Source of the DNA: Paraburkholderia ferrariae NBRC 106233 | GTDB taxonomy: Bacteria; Pseudomonadota; Gammaproteobacteria; Burkholderiales; Burkholderiaceae | Direction of reading: 5' to 3' | DNA: 64,000 nt | Assembly (NCBI RefSeq): GCF_000685035.1 | Contig: NZ_BAYB01000032.1 | Span: forward strand, 48,254 to 112,253 | In this document: one piece after another, positions 8,290 through 17,620 of the stretch | How positions within the stretch are numbered: the stretch's first letter is position 1 | How the letters are laid out: every line of letters starts with the position of its first letter | Notes under the pieces: model-generated | Database searches by the model: none | The model's input: only the letters and a program-made list of their open reading frames with translations | What the model was told of the DNA's origin: nothing | Position numbers and translations under genes: made by a program

Positions 8290-8463
8290 TTAGGAACCCG
8301 AATTCAAAAGGGCGCCGCCAATCGTGCCGTCATCGGAAAGCACGAGCCGCCAGATACTCGATCCGCGCTCGTGCCTGGCCAGATAAACGTCCCACCCCTG
8401 ATTGCCGACACCGATAAAACGCAGCGATTCCAGCGGACCTGGCTGGTCGAGCGCCGCCTTGCT
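8290..8463 (-). pseudogene. C-terminal fragment of an unidentified protein
   Basis: The minus strand encodes 57 residues including 'LESLRFIGVGNQGWDVYLA' and 'RGSSIWRLVLSDDG', with a strong beta-strand pattern, ending at the TAA at 8290-8292. An in-frame stop at 8464-8466 precedes it, and upstream sequence to about 8780 is not convincingly coding in any frame. It looks like the last domain of a secreted hydrolase-like protein, but I cannot name it. Otherwise 8272-8822 holds nothing supported. Confidence 0.4.
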
Positions 8464-8822
8464 CTATGACCACGCCGGGGACCATGAGCCGCGCGATCCC
8501 GACAGCCGGCTCGGCGCCCGGGCTGGTGGAATCCCGTGGCGCCACTGCCACGCGTCGACGGTAACGCCGACCTGCACGGTCTCGAACCCGAAGAGCGCAA
8601 AGTCTGGTTCGACCTCGATGAGGGTGTCGCCCATATGGCGGTGCCTGGTACGACGCGTGTACGCAAGACCCGCCTGTGCGAGGTCCTGGTCGCCCAGGAT
8701 ACGCGCCTGCAGGAAATCCTGAACGCGGCGAAGGACCGGGCCGCGTAATCCCGCGTTCGCTGGTGGCGCGCGAGGTTGCACGGATGCACAGAGGGAACTA
8801 CAACGCTCACCCCGGCATCACC

Positions 8823-10418
8823 TCACGGCGCCAGCGGACGAAACGCGCCGCGCTCCTGCTCATCCAGTTGCGCGACCAGTCCCAGTTCCCACTCGAGATA
8901 GGCGCGCGATGCCGCCTTGTTTCCCGCATGCCGGTCATGGACGAAGAACAGAAAGTCGATCCGCTCAACGGGCGTCAACCCTTCCGGCGCGTGGCGCACC
9001 TCCCCGCCGTGCGCCTCCCACGCTGCGAGGCCGCCCTCCAGCACGGTGAATACACGCCACTCCGTCGACGGCAGATCCGCCACCGCCCATGCGGCGAGAC
9101 GCGGATCGTCGACGATGAACGTGACCGCTGAGCCGGATCGGCCGAGTGCATCGGCAATCCGCGGACGGATCGACCAGATGCTGCCGGGCACGTGGCCCGC
9201 GAGCCATGCCGCGCTCGCGCGTAGATCCAGGACCGATGCAGTTCCATTGGCGAGACGTCGACGGAGTTCGTCTGCCGAAACCGTCGGCAACGCGACCGCG
9301 TTGGGCGCACTCGGGTCGGACAGCGCGAGCCCGCTGCGCAGGCCCCCTTCGAGCACCCACGCCTCGTGCCCAAGCTGCCTTAGCCAGCTCGCAGTGACGG
9401 GCGCACGTACACCGTCGCCGTCGTCGTCGTCGAACAGCACGACGATCGCGTGACGCACACCGATGTACTGGTCCGTCGCCTGCTGCAACTGTCCGCCGGG
9501 CGCGTGCTGCGCGCCCGGAAGCGTGCCGGCGGCGAACTCCTCCGCCGTGCGGACGTCGCACAGGTAAACGGTACGCTCGCCCGCATCGACCCAACCGCGC
9601 ACCGTGCCGGCATCGGCCCACTGCACGCCGGCGCGCTGCGCGAGCGCGCGCGCCGCCGCGATGTGCTCCGGCGTGGCGCGCACCTCATCGCGATAGCGGC
9701 GTTGTTGACCGCGCTCCAGCGGCAGGTCGGCGAGCGACCATCCCTGCGTGCCGTTCTCGAGCGCATACACCGGATTGCGCACCCCGAGATTCAGCAGCGT
9801 CTGCGCGCCGATAATGCTGCGCGTGCGACCCGCGCAATTGATGACGATCGGGGTATGGTCGTCCGGTACGAGCGAATCGATCCGCAACGCGAGTTCGCCG
9901 TTCGGGCAGCACGCCGCACCGGGAATGCTCATCGCGGCGAATTCGCTGACCGGACGACCATCGAGCACCACGGGCGGCTTTGCCGAGCGTTGCCATTCCA
10001 GCAGCGTCGCGGCGGACACATGCGGCGTGTGCGCGACCGTCTCGACGAGTTCTCCAAACGCCTTCGATGGCACGTTGACGCCTTTGAACAATACGAGTCC
10101 GGCTTCCTGCCAGCCGCGCACGCCACCTTCCAGCCGATGCACAGCGGTGTAACCGAGCCCGGCAAGCCGGGCTGCGGCCGCGCGGGCCGGCCCACGTTCT
10201 CCGTCGTCGTCATCGAAGAGCACGATGCGCACGCGGCGGTTCGGGGCGAGCCGCCCCACGTCGCGCTCCAGCACGCTATACGGCAGCGGCACCGCGTAGA
10301 ACGGGTGGCCTTCGCCATACTGCCCATGCTCGCGAATGTCGAACAGCGCGATTTCGCCGCCATCGTGCAGCCAGCGTTTCAGGGTTGCTGCCGGGATCGT
10401 GTGGGTCATGCTTCGCAT
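8823..10418 (-). CDS. Four-domain rhodanese-like sulfurtransferase
   Basis: 531 aa with four tandem rhodanese-like domains (about residues 5-110, 130-240, 275-375 and 385-480). Only domain 2 has the catalytic loop 'NCAGRTRS' with Cys195. Domains 1 and 3 have acidic 'LFDDDDG' at that place and domain 4 has 'VDDPR', so three domains are structural. It is the last gene of a minus-strand organosulfur block, 71 bp after the SsuA-like gene. It probably accepts or transfers sulfane sulfur released from the imported compound. A second homologous copy is at 14609. Confidence 0.88.
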   Translation of the reverse strand: MRSMTHTIPAATLKRWLHDGGEIALFDIREHGQYGEGHPFYAVPLPYSVLERDVGRLAPNRRVRIVLFDDDDGERGPARAAAARLAGLGYTAVHRLEGGVRGWQEAGLVLFKGVNVPSKAFGELVETVAHTPHVSAATLLEWQRSAKPPVVLDGRPVSEFAAMSIPGAACCPNGELALRIDSLVPDDHTPIVINCAGRTRSIIGAQTLLNLGVRNPVYALENGTQGWSLADLPLERGQQRRYRDEVRATPEHIAAARALAQRAGVQWADAGTVRGWVDAGERTVYLCDVRTAEEFAAGTLPGAQHAPGGQLQQATDQYIGVRHAIVVLFDDDDGDGVRAPVTASWLRQLGHEAWVLEGGLRSGLALSDPSAPNAVALPTVSADELRRRLANGTASVLDLRASAAWLAGHVPGSIWSIRPRIADALGRSGSAVTFIVDDPRLAAWAVADLPSTEWRVFTVLEGGLAAWEAHGGEVRHAPEGLTPVERIDFLFFVHDRHAGNKAASRAYLEWELGLVAQLDEQERGAFRPLAP

Positions 10419-10489
10419 CCGTCGTGCACGGTCGATTGCCCGCGCGAGTGTTCATCCACCTCCGCGCAGATATGGCGCGGGATCTCCAT

Positions 10490-11536
10490 TCAATTCTTCG
10501 ACGGGATCGGCCAGACCGCTTTCTGTACGCCGTTGAACTGCGGATCGTATTCGACGTCGACCTTCACTTTCTTGTGGATCGCGTGGCCGTCGTACAGGAT
10601 GTCCGCGATGTGCTGCTCTTCGCCGATCAGTCCCGCGTCGAACTTCACGAAGCTGCCGCTGCGCACCTGATACTCGAACGCGGCCCGCTCGTCGGAGACC
10701 TTGAGCGTGTCCTTCAGGACCGCAATCACGTCGTCGCGATGCGCGTCGTGCCACGCCCAGTAGCCCGACATGCGCGAAAAGAAGTCCTGCAGCGCGGCGA
10801 CCTTCGCCGGGTCTTTCAGATCGGCGGATGTCGTGGCCCACACGTTGAGCGCCGGAATCTGCGTATCGCGATCGGTCAGCAGGATATGACCCGCGCCCGA
10901 TTTGATCGTGGGCAGGATCGGCCCGAGCGCGCCCGCGTACACATCCACCTCGCCGGCGTTGAAACCGGCCGCGGAGGTGGCGCCATCGGCGAACTTGACG
11001 GGCTCGATGTCCTTTTCCGTGATACCCGCCTTCACCAGCGTCGCGAGATATTGCGAGTGGTTGTAGCCACCATAGTTGTAGCCGACCTTGTGCCCCTTGA
11101 TCTGCGAGACGCTCTCGATCTTCGAGCTGGTGCGCACGGCCGTCACGACCGGAGGGTAGTCCTTCGAGTAGAAGTTGCGCCAGCCCGCGACGATGTGCAG
11201 CGGCGCAGCGTCCTTCGTCCATTCGGTGCGCGCGTTCGACTGTTCGATGGTGAGCGAGGTATCGCCCATGTGACCGAGGTCGATCCGGTTTGCGTACAGC
11301 GCCGACAGGTTGGCGGCAGGCCCCGTCAGCAGCACCCATTCGATCTGGTACGGTGCGGCGTTCACCACGCCGGATTTGCGGATCAACGCGGGAAACGCCG
11401 GATCCTGATAGGCGATCACGAGCTTCGTGTTCTTCAGGTCGGGCGGATTCTGGGCGCTGGCATTGCCGGCGAACCCGAGCGTGGCGGTAGCGAGCAGGAC
11501 AGCGACGCCCGCACGGAAGATGTTCTTCAGCGACAT
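10490..11536 (-). CDS. ABC transporter substrate-binding protein, SsuA/TauA-like
   Basis: 348 aa with a Sec signal peptide (about residues 1-28, ending 'NASAQ') and a mature NMT1/SsuA-type fold: 'KLVIAYQDPAFPALIRKSGV', then 'NRIDLGHMGDTSLTIEQS'. Family members bind aliphatic sulfonates, taurine or sulfate esters in the periplasm. It lies 32 bp after the ATPase gene and forms an SsuABC-like importer with it and the permease. The adjacent rhodaneses and flavin monooxygenases support an organosulfur ligand. Confidence 0.88.
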   Translation of the reverse strand: MSLKNIFRAGVAVLLATATLGFAGNASAQNPPDLKNTKLVIAYQDPAFPALIRKSGVVNAAPYQIEWVLLTGPAANLSALYANRIDLGHMGDTSLTIEQSNARTEWTKDAAPLHIVAGWRNFYSKDYPPVVTAVRTSSKIESVSQIKGHKVGYNYGGYNHSQYLATLVKAGITEKDIEPVKFADGATSAAGFNAGEVDVYAGALGPILPTIKSGAGHILLTDRDTQIPALNVWATTSADLKDPAKVAALQDFFSRMSGYWAWHDAHRDDVIAVLKDTLKVSDERAAFEYQVRSGSFVKFDAGLIGEEQHIADILYDGHAIHKKVKVDVEYDPQFNGVQKAVWPIPSKN

Positions 11537-11568
11537 ACGGTACCTTGTTCGAAGGATGGAAAAATACG

Positions 11569-12306
11569 TCAGGAAAGGCTCTGCGAAAACTGGCTGAGCA
11601 GATCGCGCTTGAGTGCATTGAATTCGGGCGACGTGACGTCGCGCTCCCGCGCGAGCTCGACACGCGTCTCGTGACAGATCCGCCCTCTCGCAAGAATCAC
11701 GATGCGGTCCGCGAGCACGAGCGCCTCGTCCAGATCGTGCGTGACGATCACGAGGCCGAACCTGTACTTCGCCCACAGCTTCAGCACGAGGCTCTGCATG
11801 CTGCGTCGGGTGAATGCATCGAGCGCGCTGAACGGTTCGTCCAGCAGCATCAGCTCCGGACTGCGATAGAGCGCCCGCGCCACCGCCACGCGCTGCGCCT
11901 GACCGCCGGACAGGTTGACGGGCCAGCTTTCCAGCTTGTCCTCCAGACCGACGTCCTGCAGCGCGGTGCGGGCACGCGTGCGTGCGTCGGGCAGCCCGGC
12001 CTCGTTCAGCAGGACGTTCTTCCACACGCGCAATGCCTGTATGAGGCGCGGTTCCTGAAACACCACCGACGTATTCCGCGTGACTTCCGCGCCGCCGCCC
12101 GATGCGGACTCCAGCCCGGCCAGCAATCGCAGCAGCGTGGTCTTGCCGGTACCCGATGGCCCGACGAGCGCGACACACTCGCCCTTGCTCACCGAGAAGT
12201 CGACGTTGTCGAGCACGGTGTGCTCGCCATAGCGCTTTCTGACGCCCGTCAGTTTCGCAACGACGGGCGCCCGGTCGATGGCCGGTGCGGCAATGACTTC
12301 AGACAT
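11569..12306 (-). CDS. ABC transporter ATPase, SsuB-like
   Basis: 245 aa. Walker A 'GPSGTGKTT', signature 'LSGGQAQRVAVARAL', Walker B 'LMLLDEPFSALD' and the H-loop 'IVTHDLDEAL' are all present. The start was taken at ATG 12306, which overlaps the permease stop by 8 bp; longer readings run into the permease. It energises uptake through the SsuC-like permease with the SsuA-like binding protein, probably under sulfur limitation. Confidence 0.92.
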   Translation of the reverse strand: MSEVIAAPAIDRAPVVAKLTGVRKRYGEHTVLDNVDFSVSKGECVALVGPSGTGKTTLLRLLAGLESASGGGAEVTRNTSVVFQEPRLIQALRVWKNVLLNEAGLPDARTRARTALQDVGLEDKLESWPVNLSGGQAQRVAVARALYRSPELMLLDEPFSALDAFTRRSMQSLVLKLWAKYRFGLVIVTHDLDEALVLADRIVILARGRICHETRVELARERDVTSPEFNALKRDLLSQFSQSLS

Positions 12307-13138
12307 GGTTGCCCCTCCACGCGAGCGCCTTGCGTTCGACGTAGCGCAGCAGTGCGTCCACGCCGATTCCGAGCAGCGCATACACGAGAATGCCCGCGAT
12401 GATGATGTCGGTGCGCTGGAACTGGTTCGCGTTGTTGAGGATGTAGCCGATGCCGGCGCTCGCATTGATCTGCTCCGCCGCGACGAGCGCGAGCAGCGCA
12501 ATCGCCGCGGAATAGCGCACGCCGACGAGGATGCCCGGCAGCGCCATTGGCAGGATGATGAGACGGATCTGGTGGCGCCGCGACAGGCGGAAGGTTCGGC
12601 CGAGTTCGAGCAGCTTCGGATCGATGCCGCGGATCGCGTGATAGGTGCTCAGATACATCGGCGATAGCGCCGCACCGGCGATCAGTGCAATCTTCGACAC
12701 TTCGCCGATGCCGAACCATACGACGAAGATCGGCACGAGCGCGATGAACGGGATCGTGCGCAGCATCTGCAGCACGCCGTCGAAGCCGCGCTCGGCGGGT
12801 TTGCTGAGGCCCGCCGCGATACCGAGCAGCAGTCCCGCTCCGCCGCCGATCAGGAGCCCGAGCGCCGCGCGCGCGAGCGAGATCTTCAGCGCGTCCTGCA
12901 GGTCGCCGGACTGCCAGAGTTCACGGAACGCAGCCAGCACGGATGCCGGCGAAGGCAGCACGAACTCGCTCGCCACGCCAAGCGACGATGCCGCCTGCCA
13001 CAGCACGATCAGCAGTACCGGCACGACGGCGCGCCAGGCAGGCTCCCGCAGCCCCGACAAGCGGGCGGAAGGTCGGGCAGGCGCCGCGGAAGGTGCCTCG
13101 GAAGGCGCCGCGGTCAGGGTCGATTCTCGGGAAGACAT
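12299..13138 (-). CDS. ABC transporter permease, SsuC-like
   Basis: 279 aa. About six membrane segments are preceded by a 35-residue Ala/Pro/Ser-rich cytoplasmic tail. The BPD inner-membrane signature with the EAA-like loop lies around residues 190-215 ('ELGRTFRLSRRHQIRLIILP'). It forms the channel of the SsuABC-like importer and overlaps the ATPase gene by 8 bp, implying translational coupling. The substrate is inferred from context to be a sulfonate or related organosulfur compound. Confidence 0.92.
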   Translation of the reverse strand: MSSRESTLTAAPSEAPSAAPARPSARLSGLREPAWRAVVPVLLIVLWQAASSLGVASEFVLPSPASVLAAFRELWQSGDLQDALKISLARAALGLLIGGGAGLLLGIAAGLSKPAERGFDGVLQMLRTIPFIALVPIFVVWFGIGEVSKIALIAGAALSPMYLSTYHAIRGIDPKLLELGRTFRLSRRHQIRLIILPMALPGILVGVRYSAAIALLALVAAEQINASAGIGYILNNANQFQRTDIIIAGILVYALLGIGVDALLRYVERKALAWRGNHV

Positions 13139-13209
13139 ACGTGTCCTCGTTCAGGTTAACCGGATCGCAGCCAGCCATGCGGCTAGCCGCGCATCACACA
13201 TGCTGGCGC

Positions 13210-14571
13210 TCAGGTCCCGGCGTTGACCGGTTCCGCGGCCTTCGCCGCTTCCGCCATGCGCGCATAGCGGCTCGATGGCCGCGGCAGGCCGTAGTGCTCG
13301 CGCAGCGTGGCCCCTTCGTAGTCGCGCCGGAAAATGCCCTTGCGTTGCAGCAGTGGCACAACGTGATCGACGAAGTCCGCGAGGCCCGACGGGAACACAT
13401 CGGCATTGAGATTGAAGCCGTCGGCGGCGCGCGTATCGAACCAGCGCGCGATGTCTTCCGCGACGGTCTCGGGCGTGCCGACCACCATCCGGTGCGCGCC
13501 GGGATTGCGATCGAGCAGATCGCGCACGGTCAGGTTCTCGCTCCGGGCGAGCAACACGGTGGCGCGGATGAAGCCGCGCGACACGTCGGTGCGGGTGCCC
13601 GCGTCGATGCGCGCATAAGGCAGCGGCCCATCGAGTTGCAGATCCGCCGCGTCGAGACCGAGCGCACGCGCGAACTTGTTGAGTTCGGAACTGCGATCGA
13701 GCAGTGCATCCATCTCTGCCTTGCGCGCACGGGCCTCGGCGAGCGTGCCGCCGATCACCGGGTACAGACCCGGCAGCACCAGCAGATGGTCGGGGTCGCG
13801 GCCATGCAAGGCCGCGCGGGCCTTGATGTCGCGATAGAACGCCTGCGCGCCATCGAGCGTGGTCTGCGCGGTGAACACCGCATCCGCGTGACGCGCGGCG
13901 AGCGCAACGCCTGCCTCGGAACCGCCCGCCTGCACCAGCACGGGCCGCCCCTGCGGGCTACGCGGAAGATTGAGCGGTCCCTCCACCTGGAAGTGCTCGC
14001 CGCGATGCGCGATCGCGTGCACGCGTGCCGGGTCCGCGTAGCGGCCGGTTGCCCGGTCGGCGATCAGCGCGTCGTCTTCCCAGCTGTCCCACAGCCTGAC
14101 CACCACCTCGACGAATTCCTCCGCGCGTGCATAGCGGGCGTCCTTGTCGAGCGGCTCTCCGATGCTGAAATTCGCGGCCGCATCCGGGTCATAGGTCGTC
14201 ACCGCATTCCATGCGACGCGGCCGGCGCTCAGATGGTCCACCGAGGCGAAGCGGCGTGCCAGATTGAACGGATCGTTGAAGGTAGTCGATGCCGTACCAA
14301 CCAGTCCGACGTGCTGCGTCACACCCGCGAGCGCGGTCAGCAGCACGGTCGGTTCGAGCGATTGTGCCGGCCCGTGCGCATGGCCGCGCAGCGCGAGCGC
14401 GTCGGACAGGAACACGGCATCCAGCTTGCCGCGCTCCGCGATTCGCGCGATCTCCGTGAAGAAGCCGAGGTCGACGATCGACTTCGGATTGGCGAGCGTC
14501 CGCCATCCGGCGGGATGACGGCCGGTTCCCGTGACATTGGTATTCAGGTGGAGTCTGCGTGGCGCAGTCAT
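13210..14571 (-). CDS. LLM-class flavin monooxygenase, NtaA/SnaA/DszA type
   Basis: 453 aa. It starts 'MTAPRRLHLNTNVTGTGRHP' and contains 'SVDHLSAGRVAWNAVT' and 'GRPVLVQAGGSEAG', hallmarks of the NtaA/SnaA/DszA group of FMNH2-dependent monooxygenases, whose members run 440-470 aa. Such enzymes cleave C-N or C-S bonds of bulky substrates such as sulfones. A short 38-bp gap separates it from the upstream rhodanese gene. It needs reduced FMN, yet no flavin reductase is encoded in this operon, so one must come from elsewhere. Confidence 0.9.
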   Translation of the reverse strand: MTAPRRLHLNTNVTGTGRHPAGWRTLANPKSIVDLGFFTEIARIAERGKLDAVFLSDALALRGHAHGPAQSLEPTVLLTALAGVTQHVGLVGTASTTFNDPFNLARRFASVDHLSAGRVAWNAVTTYDPDAAANFSIGEPLDKDARYARAEEFVEVVVRLWDSWEDDALIADRATGRYADPARVHAIAHRGEHFQVEGPLNLPRSPQGRPVLVQAGGSEAGVALAARHADAVFTAQTTLDGAQAFYRDIKARAALHGRDPDHLLVLPGLYPVIGGTLAEARARKAEMDALLDRSSELNKFARALGLDAADLQLDGPLPYARIDAGTRTDVSRGFIRATVLLARSENLTVRDLLDRNPGAHRMVVGTPETVAEDIARWFDTRAADGFNLNADVFPSGLADFVDHVVPLLQRKGIFRRDYEGATLREHYGLPRPSSRYARMAEAAKAAEPVNAGT

Positions 14572-14608
14572 GGTCGCGTTCCTGTGCAGGTGAACCAGCG
14601 CGTGCCGT

Positions 14609-16273
14609 TCATGCCGTACCGCGCAGCGTCGCGAGGCGCGCCTCGCTGCGTGCATGGGTCGGGGTGCCGAAATCGATCACGTCGATCGACGCGATCCGGT
14701 CGCGCTCGACCTGTTCGACGAGTTGCAGCTCCCACGCAAGATAGCCCCGCATCTGCTTCGCGGATTCTTCGGGTGCGTAGTGATAGGGGCTGTACCAGGC
14801 GTCGTCGTCGCCGGTCAGATTCCCTTCGTCGCCGGTGGCATGCGGAAGTCCGAGCGCGAGCCAGCGCTGCGTGCCGCCGAGCAGCGCCACGACCCCGTCG
14901 CGACGGTTGCGCAGTTCGGCCGCGAGCAGCCCCGCAAGCACACCGTCGCCCGACGTGATGACGAGTTGACGCGACCGGTCGTCGATCCGCTCCAGCACGG
15001 ATTCGAGCGCGCTTGCCGCCACGAAGCGTGCGCCCGCGATGTGCGCGCGACGAAACGCGAGACTGCTGTCCACGTCGACGACCTGCGCGGTGCCGGCCTC
15101 CAGCGCCTCTGCAACGCGGTCTGACTCGATCCATCGGGCGCGGCCCGGTGCGCGGAAAATCACGGGCGCTTCTGGTCCGCTTTCGAGTTCGACCGCCGCG
15201 TCATCGCCGGTCAGCACGAACACCTGCAGATAGCCGAGTTGCACGAGCCACGATGCCGTCATGCGCGCCCGCACGCCGTCGTCATCTGCGAGCACGACGC
15301 GCGAATGCAGCGTGCCCACGTATTCGTCGGTCGCCTGCACGAGCTGTCCGCCGGGTGCCGACCGCCAGCCGGTACGATGACCCGCTTCGTATTCCAGCGG
15401 ACTGCGCACGTCGAAGCGGTAAAGGGTCTGCGTCCCGGCTTCGCGTTCGAAGCCAGCGAGCGTTGCATGATCGATCTCGATCACGCCGGCCCGCTTTGCA
15501 GCGCGTTGTGCAAGGGCACGTGCATCGGCGAGCGTCGCGTCGTCCGGACGCGGCGCCGTGCGGATCTGGCCGCGTTCGAGTTCGAGCCCTTCCAGCAGCC
15601 ACGACATCGACCCACCCGTCAACGCCGCCACCGGATTGGGGATGCCGGCATTCACGAGCGACTGCGCGCCGAGAATGCTGCGCGTGCGGCCCGCGCAGTT
15701 CACCACGATCAGCGTGTCGGGCGACGGCGCCGCGGCAAGGGCACGGTACACGAGTTCCGCCCCCGCGCATTCGACGCCGCCAGGAATGTTCATCGTCTGG
15801 TATTCGGGGAATGGGCGGCTGTCGAGCACCACCATATCCTCGCCCGAATCCAGCAGGCGCCTGAGCGTGACGGCGTCGATGTTCGGCGTCGCGAGCCGAT
15901 GTTCGATCGCTTCGCCGAAGGCTTTGCCAGGCACGTTGGTGCCGGTGAACACTTCGAATCCAGCGGCCTCCCAGCCGCTCACGCCGCCTTCGAGAATCGA
16001 GACATCCGTGTAGCCGAAGCGGGCCAGTTGCGCCGCCGCGCGCGCGGTGTATTCGCCGCCTTCATCGACGAGCACGACGGGCGTGTCGCGACGCGGCACG
16101 AGCTGCCCGACGAGGAGACCGAGCCGGCCCACCGGCGCGATCGACGAATAGAACAAACGGCGACGCGCGGAGACACCCTCCTCCCGCACATCGAGAATGG
16201 CGAGCTCGCGCCGTGCGGCGAGCGCATCGCGCAGTGCGGAAGGCGTGACCAGCGGAAAAGTCGTTTGAGTCAT
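14609..16273 (-). CDS. Four-domain rhodanese-like sulfurtransferase (second copy)
   Basis: 554 aa, homologous along its length to the protein at 8823. It has four rhodanese-like domains and one catalytic cysteine, Cys193 in domain 2 ('NCAGRTRS'). Domain 1 has 'LVDEGGEY', domain 3 'LADDDGVR' and domain 4 'ITSGDG' at the loop. Both copies end in a 'YLxWELxLVxQ' segment. It sits between the DszA-like and SfnB-like genes. A role in handling sulfur released by the monooxygenases is inferred. Confidence 0.88.
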   Translation of the reverse strand: MTQTTFPLVTPSALRDALAARRELAILDVREEGVSARRRLFYSSIAPVGRLGLLVGQLVPRRDTPVVLVDEGGEYTARAAAQLARFGYTDVSILEGGVSGWEAAGFEVFTGTNVPGKAFGEAIEHRLATPNIDAVTLRRLLDSGEDMVVLDSRPFPEYQTMNIPGGVECAGAELVYRALAAAPSPDTLIVVNCAGRTRSILGAQSLVNAGIPNPVAALTGGSMSWLLEGLELERGQIRTAPRPDDATLADARALAQRAAKRAGVIEIDHATLAGFEREAGTQTLYRFDVRSPLEYEAGHRTGWRSAPGGQLVQATDEYVGTLHSRVVLADDDGVRARMTASWLVQLGYLQVFVLTGDDAAVELESGPEAPVIFRAPGRARWIESDRVAEALEAGTAQVVDVDSSLAFRRAHIAGARFVAASALESVLERIDDRSRQLVITSGDGVLAGLLAAELRNRRDGVVALLGGTQRWLALGLPHATGDEGNLTGDDDAWYSPYHYAPEESAKQMRGYLAWELQLVEQVERDRIASIDVIDFGTPTHARSEARLATLRGTA

Positions 16274-16339
16274 GTTGAGCAGAACCGGATCTGAGGAAAT
16301 GAGGATGGCCAGGTCGATGGAAGCGATCGAAGCGTTCGT

Positions 16340-17563
16340 TCAGAAGAACGCGGCCGTAGGCAGCGGCACGCCGTTGATCGCGTGATTGCCGATCGCTCTG
16401 GCCTTGTAGAGCCCTGGGTTGTGCGACGCGATGGTGCGGATATTGCGCCAGTGACGGTCGAGCTGCGCGGCCTGCTTCGCCGCCGATGCGCCGCCCACGT
16501 CGAAGAGTCGCGTGCCGGCTGCGAGCGCGAGCTGATCCACCACCACCTTCGCTTTCGCGCTGCGCAGCGCGGCTTCCACGAACAGCGGGTCGTTGGGCTC
16601 GCCTGCGATTGCGCTGTCGAATGCTTCGCCGAGCACGGCTGCCGCATTCAGCACGGCAGCCTCGGCGACAAATGCCGCGCTCTGCAGTTCGCCCACGGCT
16701 TCCTGCAGCAGCGGATCGTCGGCGGGTCGGGGCGCCACCGCGTGGTAGTAGTTGCGTTCGCGCTGCTGCACGAGCCGCACCGCGTCTTTCGAAATCCGCC
16801 GCAGAATGCCCGCAACGATCGTGGTCAGATAGAGCTGCGCGAAGGTCGCCTGTTGCGGGAGCTTCACGTCGTCGTCGAGCACGAGCACATCGTCGGCCGC
16901 AACGTGAACATCGCTGAACACGGTCGTGCCGCTCGCCGTCTGGCGCTGGCCGATACCGTCCCAGTCGTCGCGCACGTCCACGCCCGGCTGGCGCACCGAC
17001 ACCCGCGCGCCGACGAAGCGGCCGTCCGGCATCTTCGCATTGACGATGATGTGATCGAAGTACAGGTTGCCGGTGCTGTAGTACTTGGTGCCGCTCAGCC
17101 TGAACGCGCCGCCATCCGGTTGCAGCCGCGTATTGCCGTCGCCATCGCCGATGTTCTGCGTGCCGAGTTCACTTGCGCCGAGCCCGAACAGCTCGTTGTC
17201 GTTCACGTGCTGGAGCCAGCGCTGGTATTGCGGCAGATGGCGCGCCCGCAGCGCCTTTTCGACGAACGCGAAGTGGTTGCGCAGGATGTGCGGAATGTTG
17301 GAGTCCGCTTCCGCAAGATCCAGCACCAGCTCGTAGAGTTGCGGCAACGTCGCGCCCGCGCCGCCTTCCGTGGTCGGCACGCGGAACACCCCGAGCCGTG
17401 CGGCACGCACCAGCGCGATCGCATCGAAGGTGTCCGCTTCGCCGCGGTCGCGCGCCAATGCGCCTGCCGCGAGCGCGGCGACGAGATCCTGCAAGGCAGG
17501 TGAACCGGGTCCTGCCGCGCGGGCGGTCAGGTCATCCGCGAGTGTCGAGTCGATCGTTCCCAT
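16340..17563 (-). CDS. SfnB/DszC-type acyl-CoA dehydrogenase-like flavoprotein
   Basis: 407 aa. The acyl-CoA dehydrogenase fold includes 'ELFGLGASELGTQNIG', 'GTKYYSTGNLYFDHI' and a C-terminal 'IASHNPGLYKARAIGNHAIN'. It belongs to the SfnB/DszC branch, which uses FMNH2 and O2 on organosulfur compounds rather than oxidising acyl-CoA. ATG 17563 was preferred over an upstream in-frame ATG because GGGA lies about 10 bp before it. Neighbours are the SfnG-like monooxygenase and the second rhodanese. Confidence 0.87.
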   Translation of the reverse strand: MGTIDSTLADDLTARAAGPGSPALQDLVAALAAGALARDRGEADTFDAIALVRAARLGVFRVPTTEGGAGATLPQLYELVLDLAEADSNIPHILRNHFAFVEKALRARHLPQYQRWLQHVNDNELFGLGASELGTQNIGDGDGNTRLQPDGGAFRLSGTKYYSTGNLYFDHIIVNAKMPDGRFVGARVSVRQPGVDVRDDWDGIGQRQTASGTTVFSDVHVAADDVLVLDDDVKLPQQATFAQLYLTTIVAGILRRISKDAVRLVQQRERNYYHAVAPRPADDPLLQEAVGELQSAAFVAEAAVLNAAAVLGEAFDSAIAGEPNDPLFVEAALRSAKAKVVVDQLALAAGTRLFDVGGASAAKQAAQLDRHWRNIRTIASHNPGLYKARAIGNHAINGVPLPTAAFF

Positions 17564-17620
17564 CTGTACTGTTCCCTTGAAATCGTTGACGTGCATTCAT
17601 GTAGCGGCGCGCGACCGCGC

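Noticed and set aside
8536..8748. 70-codon plus-strand frame in the 8.3-8.8 kb gap
   Set aside because: It looks moderately protein-like but has no ribosome-binding site or family, and overlaps antisense sequence that is no better; left unannotated.
9450..11674. Long plus-strand frames over the rhodanese and SsuA-like genes
   Set aside because: Antisense shadows with no motif; the minus strand has clear families.
12943..14958. 671-codon plus-strand frame
   Set aside because: It runs antisense across the SsuC-like, LLM and rhodanese genes and is Arg/His-rich, as high-GC antisense frames are.
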